Below are positions 24,618-34,305 of a stretch of DNA of 64,000 nt, one piece after another (the stretch's first letter is position 1; every line of letters begins with the position of its first letter). A model generated the notes under the pieces. The model had not been told where the DNA came from and made no database searches. It was given only the letters and a program-made list of their open reading frames with translations. Made by a program: the position numbers and the translations under genes. Origin of the DNA: Nocardioides luteus (GTDB lineage Bacteria; Actinomycetota; Actinomycetes; Propionibacteriales; Nocardioidaceae); the NCBI RefSeq assembly GCF_014648595.1, contig NZ_BMRK01000001.1:62001-126000 (forward strand), in the 5' to 3' direction.

Positions 24618-25910
24618 ATGTCGAGGAAGACACAAGCGCTCGCCGCGCTGTGCGCCGGATTGATGATTGCCGCCACCGGTTGTGGTGGCTCGGGCGACTC
24701 CGGTGGCGGCGACGACAACACCATCGTCTGGTGGCACAACTCCAACAACGACCCCGGCATGGGGTACTACGAGCAGGTCGCGAAGGACTTCGAGAAGGCG
24801 AACCCCGGCGTGGACGTCAAGGTCCAGGCCTTCGCCCACGAGGACATGCTCACCAAGCTCGACGCCGCTTTCCAGAGCGGTGACCCCGAGCAGATCCCGG
24901 ACGTCTACATGGAGCGTGGCGGCGGCGAGCTGGCCGACCACGTCGAGGCGGGCCTGACCAAGGACCTGTCCGAGGACGCGGCCGAGGAGATCGACATGAT
25001 CGGCGGCTCGACCGCCGGCTGGCAGGTCGACGGCAAGACGTACGCGCTGCCGTTCTCCATCGGCATCGTCGGCTTCTGGTACAACAAGGACCTCTTCGAG
25101 AAGGCCGGCATCACCGAGACGCCGGAGACGATGGACGACTTCTACGACACCGTCGAGAAGCTCAAGGCCGCGAACATCCAGCCGGTCTCGGTCGGCGGCA
25201 AGGACGCCTGGCCCGCCGCGCACTACTACTACTGGACCGCGGTCCGGGAGTGCTCGCAGGACGTGCTCGACTCGGCGGTCAAGAGCCTGGACTTCTCCGA
25301 CCCCTGCTTCGAGAAGGCCGGTGAGGACGTCGAGGACATCGTCGCGAAGAAGCCGTTCAACAAGGGCTTCCTCTCGACGGGCGCCCAGGAGGGCCCGACC
25401 TCGGCCTCCGGCCTCCTCGCGACCGAGAAGGTCGCCATGGAGCTCGCCGGCCACTGGGAGCCCGGCGTGATGCAGGGCATCACCGAGGACAAGAAGGGCC
25501 TGGGCGAGAAGACCGGCTGGTTCCCCTTCCCGACCATCGAGGGCGGCCAGGGCGACCCGGGCGCGCAGATGGGCGGCGGCGACGCCTGGGCGGTCTCCGA
25601 GGGCGCTCCCGAGAAGTCGGTCGACTTCGCCAAGTATCTGCTCTCCACCGACGTCCAGAAGGGCTTCGCCGAGAACGGCATGGGTCTGCCGACCAACCCC
25701 GACGCGATCGAGTCGCTGACCGACCCCGCTCTGGCCAGCCTGATCAGGGTCCGTGACAGCGCTCCGTACGTCCAGCTCTACTTCGACACCGCCTTCGGCC
25801 AGTCCGTCGGTGGCGCGATGAACGACGCCATCATCAACGTCTTCGCGGGCAAGGGCTCGGCCGCCGACATCGTCAAGGCCACCCAGGCCGCCGCGGACAA
25901 GGAAAAGTGA
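24618..25910 (+). CDS. Oligosaccharide-binding lipoprotein (BxlE/family 1 type)
   Basis: 430 residues, ATG. Lipobox ATGC gives lipidated Cys22, followed by a Gly/Ser/Asp tether. The fold is the extracellular solute-binding family 1 (TIVWWHNSN; ALPFSIGIVGFWYNKDLFEK; GGGDAWAVSEGAPEK). Such proteins bind di- and oligosaccharides. Two permease genes and a GH3 glycosidase follow, the order of Streptomyces bxlEFG-bxlA, which takes up xylobiose. No ATPase is encoded, as usual in this class, where a shared MsiK-type ATPase serves many importers. Ligand inferred from context. Confidence 0.82.
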   Translation: MSRKTQALAALCAGLMIAATGCGGSGDSGGGDDNTIVWWHNSNNDPGMGYYEQVAKDFEKANPGVDVKVQAFAHEDMLTKLDAAFQSGDPEQIPDVYMERGGGELADHVEAGLTKDLSEDAAEEIDMIGGSTAGWQVDGKTYALPFSIGIVGFWYNKDLFEKAGITETPETMDDFYDTVEKLKAANIQPVSVGGKDAWPAAHYYYWTAVRECSQDVLDSAVKSLDFSDPCFEKAGEDVEDIVAKKPFNKGFLSTGAQEGPTSASGLLATEKVAMELAGHWEPGVMQGITEDKKGLGEKTGWFPFPTIEGGQGDPGAQMGGGDAWAVSEGAPEKSVDFAKYLLSTDVQKGFAENGMGLPTNPDAIESLTDPALASLIRVRDSAPYVQLYFDTAFGQSVGGAMNDAIINVFAGKGSAADIVKATQAAADKEK

Positions 25911-25919
25911 GTCGAACCT

Positions 25920-26987
25920 GTGACACACGACGTGACCGACCCCGCTCGGGCGGTGCCAGGACACGCCACATCGGGCACCCGGCGTACAGCTTCTGTACGC
26001 CGGGCCCCCGGCGGTACGAAGGGTGCCGGACCCAGTGGTGACACCTGGCGCAAGCGCCTCGAGATCCTTGTCTTCGTCACCCCTGCGCTGGCGCTCATCG
26101 CGCTCTTCGTCGCCTGGCCGATCATCACGGCCGTGCGCTTCTCGGTCTACGACTGGAAGGGCTTCGGCGACCTGACCGACTTCGTGGGTCTCGAGAACTA
26201 CGCGGAGGTCCTCGGCGACGAGGTCTTCCGCAGCGCGGTCGCCCACAACGCGGTCATCGTGGTGGGCTCGATCCTGCTCCAGCTGCCGCTCGGTGTGGCG
26301 ATCGCGCTGCTGCTCAACCGGAGGATGCGGGGCCAGGGCCTGCTCCGCACCATCATCTTCGTGCCGTACGTCCTGGCCGAGGTCATCGCCGCGGTCGTCT
26401 GGCTGCAGCTGCTGCAGCCGCAGTACGGCTTCGTCGACGCGCTGACCACGCAGGTGGGTCTGACCCCGCCCGACCAGGGTTGGCTGGGCACCCCCGAGTA
26501 CGCCCTGTGGATCGTGCTCCTGGTGCTGACCTGGAAGTACCTCGGCCTGGCGGTGCTGCTCTTCCTGGCCGCCATGCAGGGTGTCCCCGAGGAGCTCTAC
26601 GAGGCCGCGCAGCTCGACGGCGCCTCGTGGTGGCAGACGCAGCGGCAGATCACCATCCCGCTGCTGGGCCCGACGATGCGCACCTGGGCCTTCCTCTCGA
26701 TGATCGGGTCGATCCAGTGCTTCGACATGATCTGGGTGCTCACCCAGGGCGGTCCCGCCAACGCGACGGCCACCATGGCGACGTACCTGATCGACGAGGG
26801 CACCAAGCGCCACAACTACGGCATCGCGGGCGCCGCCTCGGTGATCCTGTTCGTCATCGCCTTCGCGATGGCGCTGGCCTACCAGGTCCTCGTCCTGCGC
26901 CGTGACACCCAGGACGACACCAAGCGCTACACCCGGGCGGAGAGCGCCCTGGTCGGAACCCTCTTCCGCAAGCGAAAGGCGGCGTGA
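25920..26987 (+). CDS. Sugar ABC permease 1 (MalF/BxlF type)
   Basis: 355 residues, GTG start 9 bases after the binding-protein gene. A hydrophilic N-terminus of about 50 residues precedes six membrane helices. The EAA coupling loop is ELYEAAQLDGASWWQTQRQI. TQGGPANATATMATYLI is typical of the first permease of CUT1 importers. The next gene starts in an overlap. Works with the second permease to form the channel. Confidence 0.87.
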   Translation: MTHDVTDPARAVPGHATSGTRRTASVRRAPGGTKGAGPSGDTWRKRLEILVFVTPALALIALFVAWPIITAVRFSVYDWKGFGDLTDFVGLENYAEVLGDEVFRSAVAHNAVIVVGSILLQLPLGVAIALLLNRRMRGQGLLRTIIFVPYVLAEVIAAVVWLQLLQPQYGFVDALTTQVGLTPPDQGWLGTPEYALWIVLLVLTWKYLGLAVLLFLAAMQGVPEELYEAAQLDGASWWQTQRQITIPLLGPTMRTWAFLSMIGSIQCFDMIWVLTQGGPANATATMATYLIDEGTKRHNYGIAGAASVILFVIAFAMALAYQVLVLRRDTQDDTKRYTRAESALVGTLFRKRKAA

Positions 26988-27886
26988 TGGCCACCGTGAC
27001 CCTCGACCCCCTCGCCGAGCCCGGGAACGGCTCGGGCGGACCCTCCCGCAAGCAGCGCCGCCGCAGCACCTTCGGTGGTGGCAACCTGTGGGTCTACCTG
27101 ATCGCGCTCGTAGTCGTCGCGATCACCGTCGGGCCCGTCCTCTACGGCGCGCTGGGCGGCTTCCGCAGCAACGCCCAGCTCGCCGACAAGCCGGCCGGGC
27201 TGCCCGACCCGTGGGTCTGGAAGAACTACGCGGGTGTGCTGAACAACCCCTCGTTCTGGCAGTACGCACTCAACTCGACCATGATAGCGATCATCACTAC
27301 GGTGGTGACCGTCGTGTTCGGGCTGATGGCGGCGTACCCGCTGGCCCGCTACCAGTTCCGGGGCCGCGAGGCGCTGTTCATGGTCTTCGTGCTCGGCCTG
27401 CTCTTCCCGGCCGCCGTGGCGATCATCCCGCTGTTCATCATCATCACCCGCAACCTGCAGATGGCGAACACGTGGTGGGGCGTGGCCCTGCCGCAGGCGG
27501 CGTTCGCGCTGCCGATGACCGTGGTCATCCTCCGCCCGTTCCTGATGGCGCTGCCCAAGGAGCTGGAGGAGGCCGCGCTGATCGACGGCGCCAGCCGGAT
27601 CGGCATCTTCTGGCGGGTCCTGATGCCGCTGTCCGCACCCGGGATGATCACCGTCGGGGTGCTGGCCTTCGTGACCTCCTGGAACGCCTACCTGCTGCCG
27701 CTCCTGCTGCTGCAGGACAAGATGCGCACGCTTCCGCTCGGCGTCGCCGACTTCTCCACCGAACACTCCGCCGACACCGCCGGTGTCCTCGCGTTCACCA
27801 CGCTCGCGATGATCCCGGCTCTCGTGCTCTTCCTCGCCTTCCAGCGCCGGCTCGTCAGCGGCCTGCAGGGCGCGGTGAAGGGCTAG
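26984..27886 (+). CDS. Sugar ABC permease 2 (MalG/BxlG type)
   Basis: 300 residues. GTG at 26984 is immediately followed by ATG at 26987 in frame; either may start the protein. Six membrane helices; EAA loop LEEAALIDGASRIGIFWRVL; SWNAYLLPLLLLQDKMRTL is the usual C-terminal CUT1 segment. Overlaps the stop of permease 1, giving a coupled pair. Confidence 0.87.
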   Translation: MMATVTLDPLAEPGNGSGGPSRKQRRRSTFGGGNLWVYLIALVVVAITVGPVLYGALGGFRSNAQLADKPAGLPDPWVWKNYAGVLNNPSFWQYALNSTMIAIITTVVTVVFGLMAAYPLARYQFRGREALFMVFVLGLLFPAAVAIIPLFIIITRNLQMANTWWGVALPQAAFALPMTVVILRPFLMALPKELEEAALIDGASRIGIFWRVLMPLSAPGMITVGVLAFVTSWNAYLLPLLLLQDKMRTLPLGVADFSTEHSADTAGVLAFTTLAMIPALVLFLAFQRRLVSGLQGAVKG

Positions 27887-27897
27887 TAGGGACAACT

Positions 27898-30297
27898 GTG
27901 ACTGACAACGCCCCCCTTCCCGCCTGGCCGCACGTCTCCGACCGTGTGCGTGACCTGCATGCTCAGATGACCTTGGAGGAGAAGCTCGCCCAGATCGTGG
28001 GCTACTGGCTCGACCGCGGCGGCGACGTCGTCGCGCCGATGGCCAACGAGATGAGCAGCAACGTCTCGGGCGGGCGACTCTCGGAGATCACCGCCCACGG
28101 TCTGGGCCACTACACCCGCGTGTACGGCACCCGGCCGGTCGAGCCCGCCGAGCGGGCCGCCTGGCTGTGGGCCGAGCAGAAGCGGCTGGTCGAGGAGACC
28201 CGGCTGGGGATTCCCGCGCTGGTCCACGAGGAGTGCCTGACCGGGCTCGCGACCTGGGAGGCGGCCACGTTCCCCACGCCGCTGGCCTGGGGTGCGACCT
28301 TCGACCCCGATGCCGTCGAGGAGATGGCGGGGATGATCGGGGCCGACATGCACGCCCTCGGCATCCACCAGGGCCTGGCGCCCGTTCTGGACGTGATCCG
28401 GGACGCGCGCTGGGGCCGGTGCGAGGAGGCCATCGGCGAGGACCCCTACCTCGTCGGGACGGTCGGCACGGCGTACGTCCGCGGGCTGCAGTCCGCCGGC
28501 GTGCACGCCACGCTGAAGCACTTCGTGGGCTACTCGGGCTCGCGTGCCGGACGCAACCACGCCCCGCTCTCGGCGGGCCCGCGCGAGATCGCCGACATCT
28601 TCCTCCCGCCGTTCGAGATGGCGGTCCTCGACGGTGGCGTGCGGTCGGTGATGGCCTCCTACAACGACATCGACGGCGTGCCGCAGCATGCCTCGGTCGA
28701 CCACCTCACCACGCTGCTGCGCGAGACCTGGGGCTTCGACGGGGTCGTCGTCGCCGACTACTTCGGCGTCGCCTTCCTCGCGGTGATGCACGCGATCGCC
28801 GCCGATCGCGGGCGGGCCGCCGCGTACGCGCTCGAGGCAGGTGTCGACATCGAGCTCCCCAGCGGTGACGCCTACCTCGAGCCGCTCGCTGCACTGATCC
28901 GCTCGGGCGAGGTCTCCGAGTCGCTCGTCGACCGTGCCGTGCTGCGCGCGCTGAAGCAGAAGGAGGAGCTCGGTCTCCTCGACGACTCCTTCGCAGCCGC
29001 TCTGGAGGCGGGGGCTCCGGAGTCGATCGACCTGGACTCCCCGGCCCACCGGTCGGTGGCCCGCAGGCTCGCCGAGGAGTCGGTCGTGCTGCTCAGCAAC
29101 GACGGTGTCCTCCCGCTCGCGGGCGACGTCGGCAAGGTGGCGATCATCGGCCCCAACGCCGACCGCTCCGAGGCGCTGATGGGCTGCTACTCCTTCGTCA
29201 ACCACGTGATGGTGAGCTACCCCGACAAGCCGCTGGGCATCGAGCTGCCGACGATCGCCGAGGCGATCCAGGCCGAGCTCGGCGCCACCTCCTACGAGGT
29301 CGTCGCCGGGTGCGACGTCGAGGGCACCGACCGCTCGGGGTTCCCCGCCGCGGTCGCCGCCGCCGAGGACGCCGACGTGGCCGTGGTCGTCGTCGGCGAC
29401 CAGGCCGGCCTGTTCGGCCGCGGCACCGTGGGGGAGGGCAACGACTCCGAGTCGCTCGAGCTCCCCGGCGTCCAGCGTGAGCTGGTCTCTGCCATCGTCG
29501 CGACCGGCACCCCCGTCGTGCTCGTCACCGTCACCGGCCGTCCCTACGCCATCGGCTGGGCGCTCGACGGCGAGACCCGTCCCGCCGCGGTGCTGCAGGC
29601 GTTCTTCCCCGGGGAGGAGGGCGGCGCCGCGCTGGCGCGCATCATCTCCGGCGCGGTCAATCCCTCGGGCCGGCTCCCGGTCTCCCTGCCGCGGGTCTCC
29701 GGCACCCAGCCCTACAGCTACCTCCAGCCGCTGCTGGGTGGTCCCTCCGAGGTCACCAGCACCGACCCGACGCCGGCGCGCCCGTTCGGCTTCGGGCTCT
29801 CCTACACCACCTTCGGCTACAGCGGGCTCTCCGCCGACCGCACGGTCGAGGCGGGAGGCACCTTCGGTGTGGAGGTGACCGTCACCAACCTCGGCGACGT
29901 CGCCGGTGTGGACGTCGTCCAGCTCTACGGACGCGACCTGCTCGCCTCGGTGGTCCGCCCGGTGACGCAGCTGCTCGGCTACCAGCGGGTGGCGCTGGAG
30001 CCGGGGGAGTCGGCGGTCGTACGCTTCGGCGTGCCGACCACCCGCCTGGCCTTCGCCGACCGCAAGCTCGACCGTGTGGTCGAGCCCGGCGAGATCGAGG
30101 TCTGGGTCGCCGCCTCGGCAGGGGAGAAGGTCGCCACCGCCGTGGCGGAGGGCATCGCGGAGCTCTCCGACGTCGAGGCCGCCTCGGCCGCCGGCGAGTC
30201 CGGCACCGACAAGGCGCTGCTCACCATCATCGGCGACGTGCACCGGGTCAGCCCCGCCGATCAGCGGATCACCAGGGCGACGGTCTCGCGCGGCTAG
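27898..30297 (+). CDS. GH3 beta-xylosidase/beta-glucosidase (BxlA-like)
   Basis: 799 residues from the GTG at 27898, 11 bases after permease 2; open frame upstream of it runs through the permeases in another frame. The GH3 N-domain shows GLAPVLDVIRDARWGRCEE, LKHFVGYSGSRAGRNHAP and the nucleophile Asp287 in FDGVVVADYFG. The C-domain follows, with NDGVLPLAG, PNADRSE and EGNDSESLELPGVQRELV, then a fibronectin-III-like domain (RPFGFGLSYTTF). No signal peptide, so it acts in the cytoplasm on imported oligosaccharides. Xylosidase activity is inferred from xylA, xylB and xylR next door; other beta-glycosidic activities are common in the family. The stop overlaps that of the convergent xylR gene (CTAG). 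Confidence 0.87.
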   Translation: MTDNAPLPAWPHVSDRVRDLHAQMTLEEKLAQIVGYWLDRGGDVVAPMANEMSSNVSGGRLSEITAHGLGHYTRVYGTRPVEPAERAAWLWAEQKRLVEETRLGIPALVHEECLTGLATWEAATFPTPLAWGATFDPDAVEEMAGMIGADMHALGIHQGLAPVLDVIRDARWGRCEEAIGEDPYLVGTVGTAYVRGLQSAGVHATLKHFVGYSGSRAGRNHAPLSAGPREIADIFLPPFEMAVLDGGVRSVMASYNDIDGVPQHASVDHLTTLLRETWGFDGVVVADYFGVAFLAVMHAIAADRGRAAAYALEAGVDIELPSGDAYLEPLAALIRSGEVSESLVDRAVLRALKQKEELGLLDDSFAAALEAGAPESIDLDSPAHRSVARRLAEESVVLLSNDGVLPLAGDVGKVAIIGPNADRSEALMGCYSFVNHVMVSYPDKPLGIELPTIAEAIQAELGATSYEVVAGCDVEGTDRSGFPAAVAAAEDADVAVVVVGDQAGLFGRGTVGEGNDSESLELPGVQRELVSAIVATGTPVVLVTVTGRPYAIGWALDGETRPAAVLQAFFPGEEGGAALARIISGAVNPSGRLPVSLPRVSGTQPYSYLQPLLGGPSEVTSTDPTPARPFGFGLSYTTFGYSGLSADRTVEAGGTFGVEVTVTNLGDVAGVDVVQLYGRDLLASVVRPVTQLLGYQRVALEPGESAVVRFGVPTTRLAFADRKLDRVVEPGEIEVWVAASAGEKVATAVAEGIAELSDVEAASAAGESGTDKALLTIIGDVHRVSPADQRITRATVSRG

Positions 30298-31484
30298 CTG
30301 CCCGCGCGAGCCACCTGACGAGCGAGGTGGGCGGCGGGGTCGGCGATCACACGACGTACGACGGTCCCCGCCGCCCCACGCACGGCTGCGTCGCTGCCGA
30401 GCCCGGAGACCAGCAGCCGGGGAGCGGTGCCGGAGTGATGGCCGATCGAGGCGGCCGTCGGCGCGGTCAGCCAGGGCGCGAGCGTCGCGAACGCGCCACC
30501 GAGGACGATCGCGGAGGGATCGAGGAGGGTGAGCACCGAGGAGAGCGCGACGCCGAGGTGTCGCCCGGCCTCGGTGACGGCGTCGAGCGCCGCCCGGTCG
30601 CCGGCCTCGCAGGCGCGGGTGAGCTCCTCGACCGTGGACACCTCGGCGCGGGCGAGGATCTCCTGCTGACCGGCCATCCGCTCCAGGCACCCGTGGCCGC
30701 CGCAGGCGCAGAGCGGGCCGGCGGGATCGACGACGACGTGGCCGAGCTCGCCGGCGCTGCCGTTGGCGCCGCGGAAGACCTCGCCGCCGATCACGATGCC
30801 GCCACCGATGCCGATCTCGCCGGAGACGTGCACGAAGTCGCGCAGCGGAGCGCCGTCGTGCTGGTGACCGCCGAACCACATCTCGCCGAGGGCTGCCAGG
30901 TTGGCCTCGTTCTCCAGCTCGACGTCGAGCCCGACGCCCTCCCGGACCGCGTCGGCGAGGTCGACGCGGTCCCAGCCCAGGTTGGGGGTACGCGCCAGCG
31001 TGCCGTCCACGGCCAGGCCGGGCACGGCCACGCAGGCGCCGGCCAGCGGCAGGGCCTGGGCGTCGGCGCTCCCGGCAGCCGCCCGGGCCAGCTCGATCAG
31101 GTCGGCGACCACGTCGGCCACCTCGCGGCCGCGGTTGTCGCGGCGTACGACATGGTGGTAGCGCGGAGCTCCGGTCAGATCGGTCACGACGGCGGCCAGG
31201 TAGTCGATGTTGACCTCCAGGCCGAGCCCGGCGACGCCGCCGGGAGCGAGGCTGAGCGCGGTGGCCGGCCGGCCCCGCTCGGTCGCCGCAGGCGCGCTCT
31301 CCTGGAGGAGCCCGGCGGTGATGAGGTCTGCGACCAGGCCGGAGACCGACGACTTCGTCAGGCCGGTGCGGGCGGCCAGCCGGGCCCGGGAGACCGGACC
31401 GGTGCGGACGACCTCGCCGAGCACGAGCGCGAGATTGCTCGCCCGCATCCCGGCATGTTGGGCAGGCTCGCTTCGGACCGTCAT
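30294..31484 (-). CDS. xylR: ROK-family repressor, XylR-like
   Basis: 396 residues from the ATG at 31484. N-terminal MarR-like winged HTH (ARLAARTGLTKSSVSGLVAD) joined to a ROK sugar-kinase-like domain. ROK zinc motif: CACGGHGCLE; glycine-rich sugar/ATP loops: GIGGGIVIGGEVFRGANGSA. XylR proteins of this kind repress xylose isomerase and kinase genes until xylose binds. Divergent from xylA across 137 bases that include a palindrome at 31500-31512. Convergent with the GH3 gene. Confidence 0.85.
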   Translation of the reverse strand: MTVRSEPAQHAGMRASNLALVLGEVVRTGPVSRARLAARTGLTKSSVSGLVADLITAGLLQESAPAATERGRPATALSLAPGGVAGLGLEVNIDYLAAVVTDLTGAPRYHHVVRRDNRGREVADVVADLIELARAAAGSADAQALPLAGACVAVPGLAVDGTLARTPNLGWDRVDLADAVREGVGLDVELENEANLAALGEMWFGGHQHDGAPLRDFVHVSGEIGIGGGIVIGGEVFRGANGSAGELGHVVVDPAGPLCACGGHGCLERMAGQQEILARAEVSTVEELTRACEAGDRAALDAVTEAGRHLGVALSSVLTLLDPSAIVLGGAFATLAPWLTAPTAASIGHHSGTAPRLLVSGLGSDAAVRGAAGTVVRRVIADPAAHLARQVARAGS

Positions 31485-31499
31485 GCAGGGGATTAGACC

Positions 31500-31512
31500 A
31501 AGTTCTGAACTT
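31500..31512. promoter_or_regulatory. ROK (XylR) operator candidate
   Basis: AAGTTCtGAACTT is a perfect 13-base palindrome, extended to CCAAGTTCTGAACTTTGG. It begins 15 bases upstream of the xylR start. A related but imperfect dyad, TAGTCC...GAACTA, lies at 31586-31604 close to xylA. Confidence 0.6.
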
Positions 31513-31547
31513 TGGGTCAAGAGATCCATTCGATCGCTGCAGAGCGG

Positions 31548-31576
31548 TTGACAATGTGACGGTCGTCGCGTTTCAT
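31548..31576 (+). promoter_or_regulatory. Candidate xylA promoter
   Basis: -35 TTGACA (31548-31553), 17-nt spacer, TTTCAT (31571-31576, weak -10). A second -10-like TATAGT at 31584-31589 overlaps the imperfect dyad before xylA and has no clear -35. Confidence 0.4.
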
Positions 31577-31621
31577 CGTCCCATATAGTCCGAGTCGTGA
31601 ACTAATGTGAGGAAGCAGACT

Positions 31622-32776
31622 ATGACGGATTACACCCCCACCGCGGAGGACAAGTTCACCTTTGGTCTGTGGACCGTGGGCTGGAACGGTCAGGACGTGT
31701 TCGGGTCGGCCAGCCGGCCCCACCTCGATGTCGCCCACTCGGTGCACAAGCTGGCCGAGCTCGGCGCCTACGGCATCACCTTCCACGACAACGACGTCTT
31801 CGCCATCGACGCGAGCGACGCCGAGCGCCAGGCGGAGATCGACAAGCTGAAGGCCGCCCTGGACGAGACCGGCCTCAAGGTGCCGATGGCCACCACCAAC
31901 CTCTTCGGCCACCCGGTCTTCCGTGACGGCGGGTTCACCTCCAACGACCGTGAGGTGCGCCGCTACGCGATCGCCAAGGTCGCGCGCAACATCGACCTCG
32001 CCGCCGAGCTCGGCGCCACGACGTACGTCATGTGGGGTGGCCGCGAGGGCGCGGAGTCCCACGCCGCGAAGGACATCACGGCGGCGCTGGACCGCTACCG
32101 CGAGGCCGTGAACCTCCTCGGCGACTACGTGGTCGAGAAGGGCTACGACATCCGCTTCGCCATCGAGCCGAAGCCCAACGAGCCGCGCGGCGACATCCTG
32201 CTGCCGACCATCGGTCACGCGCTCGCCTTCATCAACAGCCTCGAGCGTCCCGAGATGGTGGGTCTCAACCCGGAGGTCGGTCACGAGGAGATGGCCGGGC
32301 TCAACTTCGCCGCCGGCATCGCCCAGGCGCTGTGGCACGGCAAGCTCTTCCACATCGACCTCAACGGCCAGCACGGCCCCCGCTTCGACCAGGATCTCCG
32401 CTTCGGCGCCGGCAACCTGCGCGGCGCGTTCAACCTGGTCGACCTGCTGGAGTCCAAGGGCTACGACGGCCCGCGCCACTTCGACTTCAAGCCGCCGCGC
32501 ACCGAGGACGAGGAGGGTGTGTGGGCCTCGGCCGCCGGCTGCATGCGCAACTACCTGATCCTGCGGGAGCGGGCCAAGGCGTTCCGCGCGGACCCGGAGG
32601 TCCAGGCCGCTCTCGAGGCCTCGCAGGTCCCGGAGCTCTCCGTGCCGACCCTGGCCGAGGGCGAGACGCTCGAGGACATCCGCAAGGCGACCTACGACAT
32701 CGAGGCCCTCGACCACGGCTACGCGTTCGAGCACCTCGACCAGCTCGCCATGGACCACCTCCTCGGCGTCCGCTGA
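31622..32776 (+). CDS. xylA: Xylose isomerase
   Basis: 384 residues from the ATG at 31622, preceded by GAGGAA 7 bases upstream; an in-frame GTG at 31607 overlaps that site and is rejected. Converts D-xylose to D-xylulose with two divalent metals. Visible active-site residues: His55 and Asp58 in TFHDNDV, Glu182 and Lys184 in [12 protein letters not shown], and [20 protein letters not shown] near the second metal site. Length equals the actinobacterial class I enzymes. Followed after 22 bases by xylB. Confidence 0.97.
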   Translation: MTDYTPTAEDKFTFGLWTVGWNGQDVFGSASRPHLDVAHSVHKLAELGAYGITFHDNDVFAIDASDAERQAEIDKLKAALDETGLKVPMATTNLFGHPVFRDGGFTSNDREVRRYAIAKVARNIDLAAELGATTYVMWGGREGAESHAAKDITAALDRYREAVNLLGDYVVEKGYDIRFAIEPKPNEPRGDILLPTIGHALAFINSLERPEMVGLNPEVGHEEMAGLNFAAGIAQALWHGKLFHIDLNGQHGPRFDQDLRFGAGNLRGAFNLVDLLESKGYDGPRHFDFKPPRTEDEEGVWASAAGCMRNYLILRERAKAFRADPEVQAALEASQVPELSVPTLAEGETLEDIRKATYDIEALDHGYAFEHLDQLAMDHLLGVR

Positions 32777-32798
32777 CGCGGGGGACTAGGTTCGCGAC

Positions 32799-34193
32799 AT
32801 GCCTCTTGTTGCCGGGGTCGACTCCTCGACCCAGTCCTGCAAGATCGTCGTCCGCGATGCGGAGTCCGGGGCGCTGGTGCGCTCCGGCTCCGCGCCCCAT
32901 CCGGACGGGACCGAGGTCGATCCCGCCGCCTGGTGGACCGCGCTGCAGTCGGCCGTCGAGGCCGCCGGCGGGCTCGACGACGTCGCCGCGGTCTCCATCG
33001 GCGGCCAGCAGCACGGGATGGTCTGCCTCGACGAGGACGGCGAGGTCGTACGCCCCGCACTGCTGTGGAACGACACCCGCTCGGCCGGCGCAGCCGCCGA
33101 TCTCAACAACGAGCTGGGGGCCGAGGCATGGGCCGAGGCCGTCGGGTCGGTGCAGGTGGCCAGCTTCACCGCCACCAAGCTGCGCTGGCTGGCCGAGCAC
33201 GAGCCCGACGCGGCGGCCCGGGTCGCCGCGGTCTGCCTTCCTCACGACTGGCTCACCTGGAAGCTCGCCGGAGCGCCGGGGCTGGCGTCGCTGCGCACCG
33301 ACCGCAGCGACGCCAGCGGCACCGGCTACTACTCGGCCGTGACCGGCGAATACCGCCGTGACCTGCTCAAACGTGCGCTCGGGCGCGACGACATCGTGCT
33401 GCCGGAGGTGCTCGGTCCGACTGCGTCCGCCGGGCGCACCGCGGCGGGTGCGCTGCTCGGGCCGGGCTGTGGTGACAACGCGGGGGCATCGCTCGGTGCG
33501 GGTGCCCAGCCCGGGGACGTACTCGTCTCGATCGGCACCTCCGGGGTCGCCTGCGCGGTCTCGGAGACGCCGACCGCCGACCCGTCCGGGGCGGTGGCCG
33601 GCTTCGCCGACGCCACCGGCCGCTACCTGCCGCTGATCGCCACGCTCAACGCGGCGCGCGTGCTCGACGCCACCGCCCGGCTGCTCGGAGTGAGCCACGA
33701 GGAGCTCTCCCGGCTCGCGCTGCAGGCGCCGTCTGGCTCCGGCGGTCTGGTGCTGGTGCCCTACCTCGAGGGCGAGCGCACGCCTGACCGGCCCGACGCG
33801 CGTGGCGTGATCCACGGGCTGACCCTGGCCACCTCCGAGCCCGCCTACCTCGCGCGGGCGGCGGTCGAGGGGCTGCTGTGCGGTCTCGCCGACGGCATCG
33901 ACGCGCTCAAGGCTCAAGGCGTCGAGGTCAACCGGGTCCTCCTGGTCGGCGGTGGCGCCCGCTCGGAGGCCGTACGCCGCCTGGCGCCGGTCGTCATCGG
34001 CCACCCGGTCCTCGTCCCCGAGCCGGGGGAGTACGTCGCCGACGGCGCGGCCCGCCAGGCCGCGTGGGTCCTCGCCGGTGGCTCCGAGCCGCCGACGTGG
34101 GAGCTCGCCGGCACCGAGACGTACGAGGCCGACCCCGACCCGGCGGTGCGGTCCCGCTACGCCGAGGTCCGCGACCTCACCGAGGGTGTCTAG
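32799..34193 (+). CDS. xylB: Xylulokinase
   Basis: 464 residues, ATG. FGGY kinase: [11 protein letters not shown] (catalytic N-terminal strand), [16 protein letters not shown] and LLWNDTRS match xylulokinase; the C-terminal ATPase half has [14 protein letters not shown]. Phosphorylates D-xylulose for entry to the pentose-phosphate pathway. Somewhat short of the 480-500 residues common in the family, with no missing motif. The TAG stop lies inside the left arm of a 17-bp perfect inverted repeat. Confidence 0.95.
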   Translation: MPLVAGVDSSTQSCKIVVRDAESGALVRSGSAPHPDGTEVDPAAWWTALQSAVEAAGGLDDVAAVSIGGQQHGMVCLDEDGEVVRPALLWNDTRSAGAAADLNNELGAEAWAEAVGSVQVASFTATKLRWLAEHEPDAAARVAAVCLPHDWLTWKLAGAPGLASLRTDRSDASGTGYYSAVTGEYRRDLLKRALGRDDIVLPEVLGPTASAGRTAAGALLGPGCGDNAGASLGAGAQPGDVLVSIGTSGVACAVSETPTADPSGAVAGFADATGRYLPLIATLNAARVLDATARLLGVSHEELSRLALQAPSGSGGLVLVPYLEGERTPDRPDARGVIHGLTLATSEPAYLARAAVEGLLCGLADGIDALKAQGVEVNRVLLVGGGARSEAVRRLAPVVIGHPVLVPEPGEYVADGAARQAAWVLAGGSEPPTWELAGTETYEADPDPAVRSRYAEVRDLTEGV

Positions 34194-34247
34194 ATGATTG
34201 ATGCACAGGCTGACCTGCGACGGCCACCCCGTGCATCAATCATCTAG
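34190..34247. terminator. 17-bp perfect inverted repeat at the xylB stop codon
   Basis: CTAGATGATTGATGCAC (34190-34206) and its exact reverse complement (34231-34247), 24 bases apart. The left arm includes the xylB stop codon. It lacks a T-tract and is AT-richer than the surroundings. Most simply the end of the xyl operon; a mobile-element remnant or operator cannot be excluded. Confidence 0.5.
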
Positions 34248-34257
34248 GTCCGGGCAC

Positions 34258-34285
34258 CCGGTGGCCGAGCCGTTGCGGCCACCGG
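34258..34285. terminator. GC-rich hairpin between xylB and pgsA
   Basis: CCGGTGGCC / GGCCACCGG, 9-bp perfect arms around a 10-base loop, 15 bases before the pgsA -10 box. Probably a second termination element insulating pgsA. Confidence 0.4.
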
Positions 34286-34299
34286 GCACCCGCGTCCGA

Positions 34300-34305
34300 T
34301 AGCGT
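34300..34305 (+). promoter_or_regulatory. -10 box (TAGCGT) before pgsA
   Basis: TAGCGT fits TANNNT and lies 9 nt before the pgsA ATG, with no ribosome site between; the mRNA would be leaderless or nearly so. Confidence 0.4.

Noticed and set aside
26902-27897. Apparent N-terminal extension of the GH3 gene
   Set aside because: The upstream frame runs through permease 2 in another frame and gives Arg/Pro-rich nonsense. The GTG at 27898 begins the recognisable GH3 sequence.
27883-31554. 1223-codon open frame on the minus strand
   Set aside because: It is antisense to the GH3 gene and out of frame with xylR. The encoded peptide is low-complexity with no motif. High GC keeps such frames open.
31607-31621. 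Upstream GTG start for xylA
   Set aside because: It lies across the GAGGAA ribosome site of the ATG at 31622 and would add residues not seen in xylose isomerases.
34190-34247. Insertion sequence at the end of xylB
   Set aside because: Only an inverted repeat with 24 bases between arms; no transposase and no target duplication seen. Kept as a repeat/terminator with low certainty.
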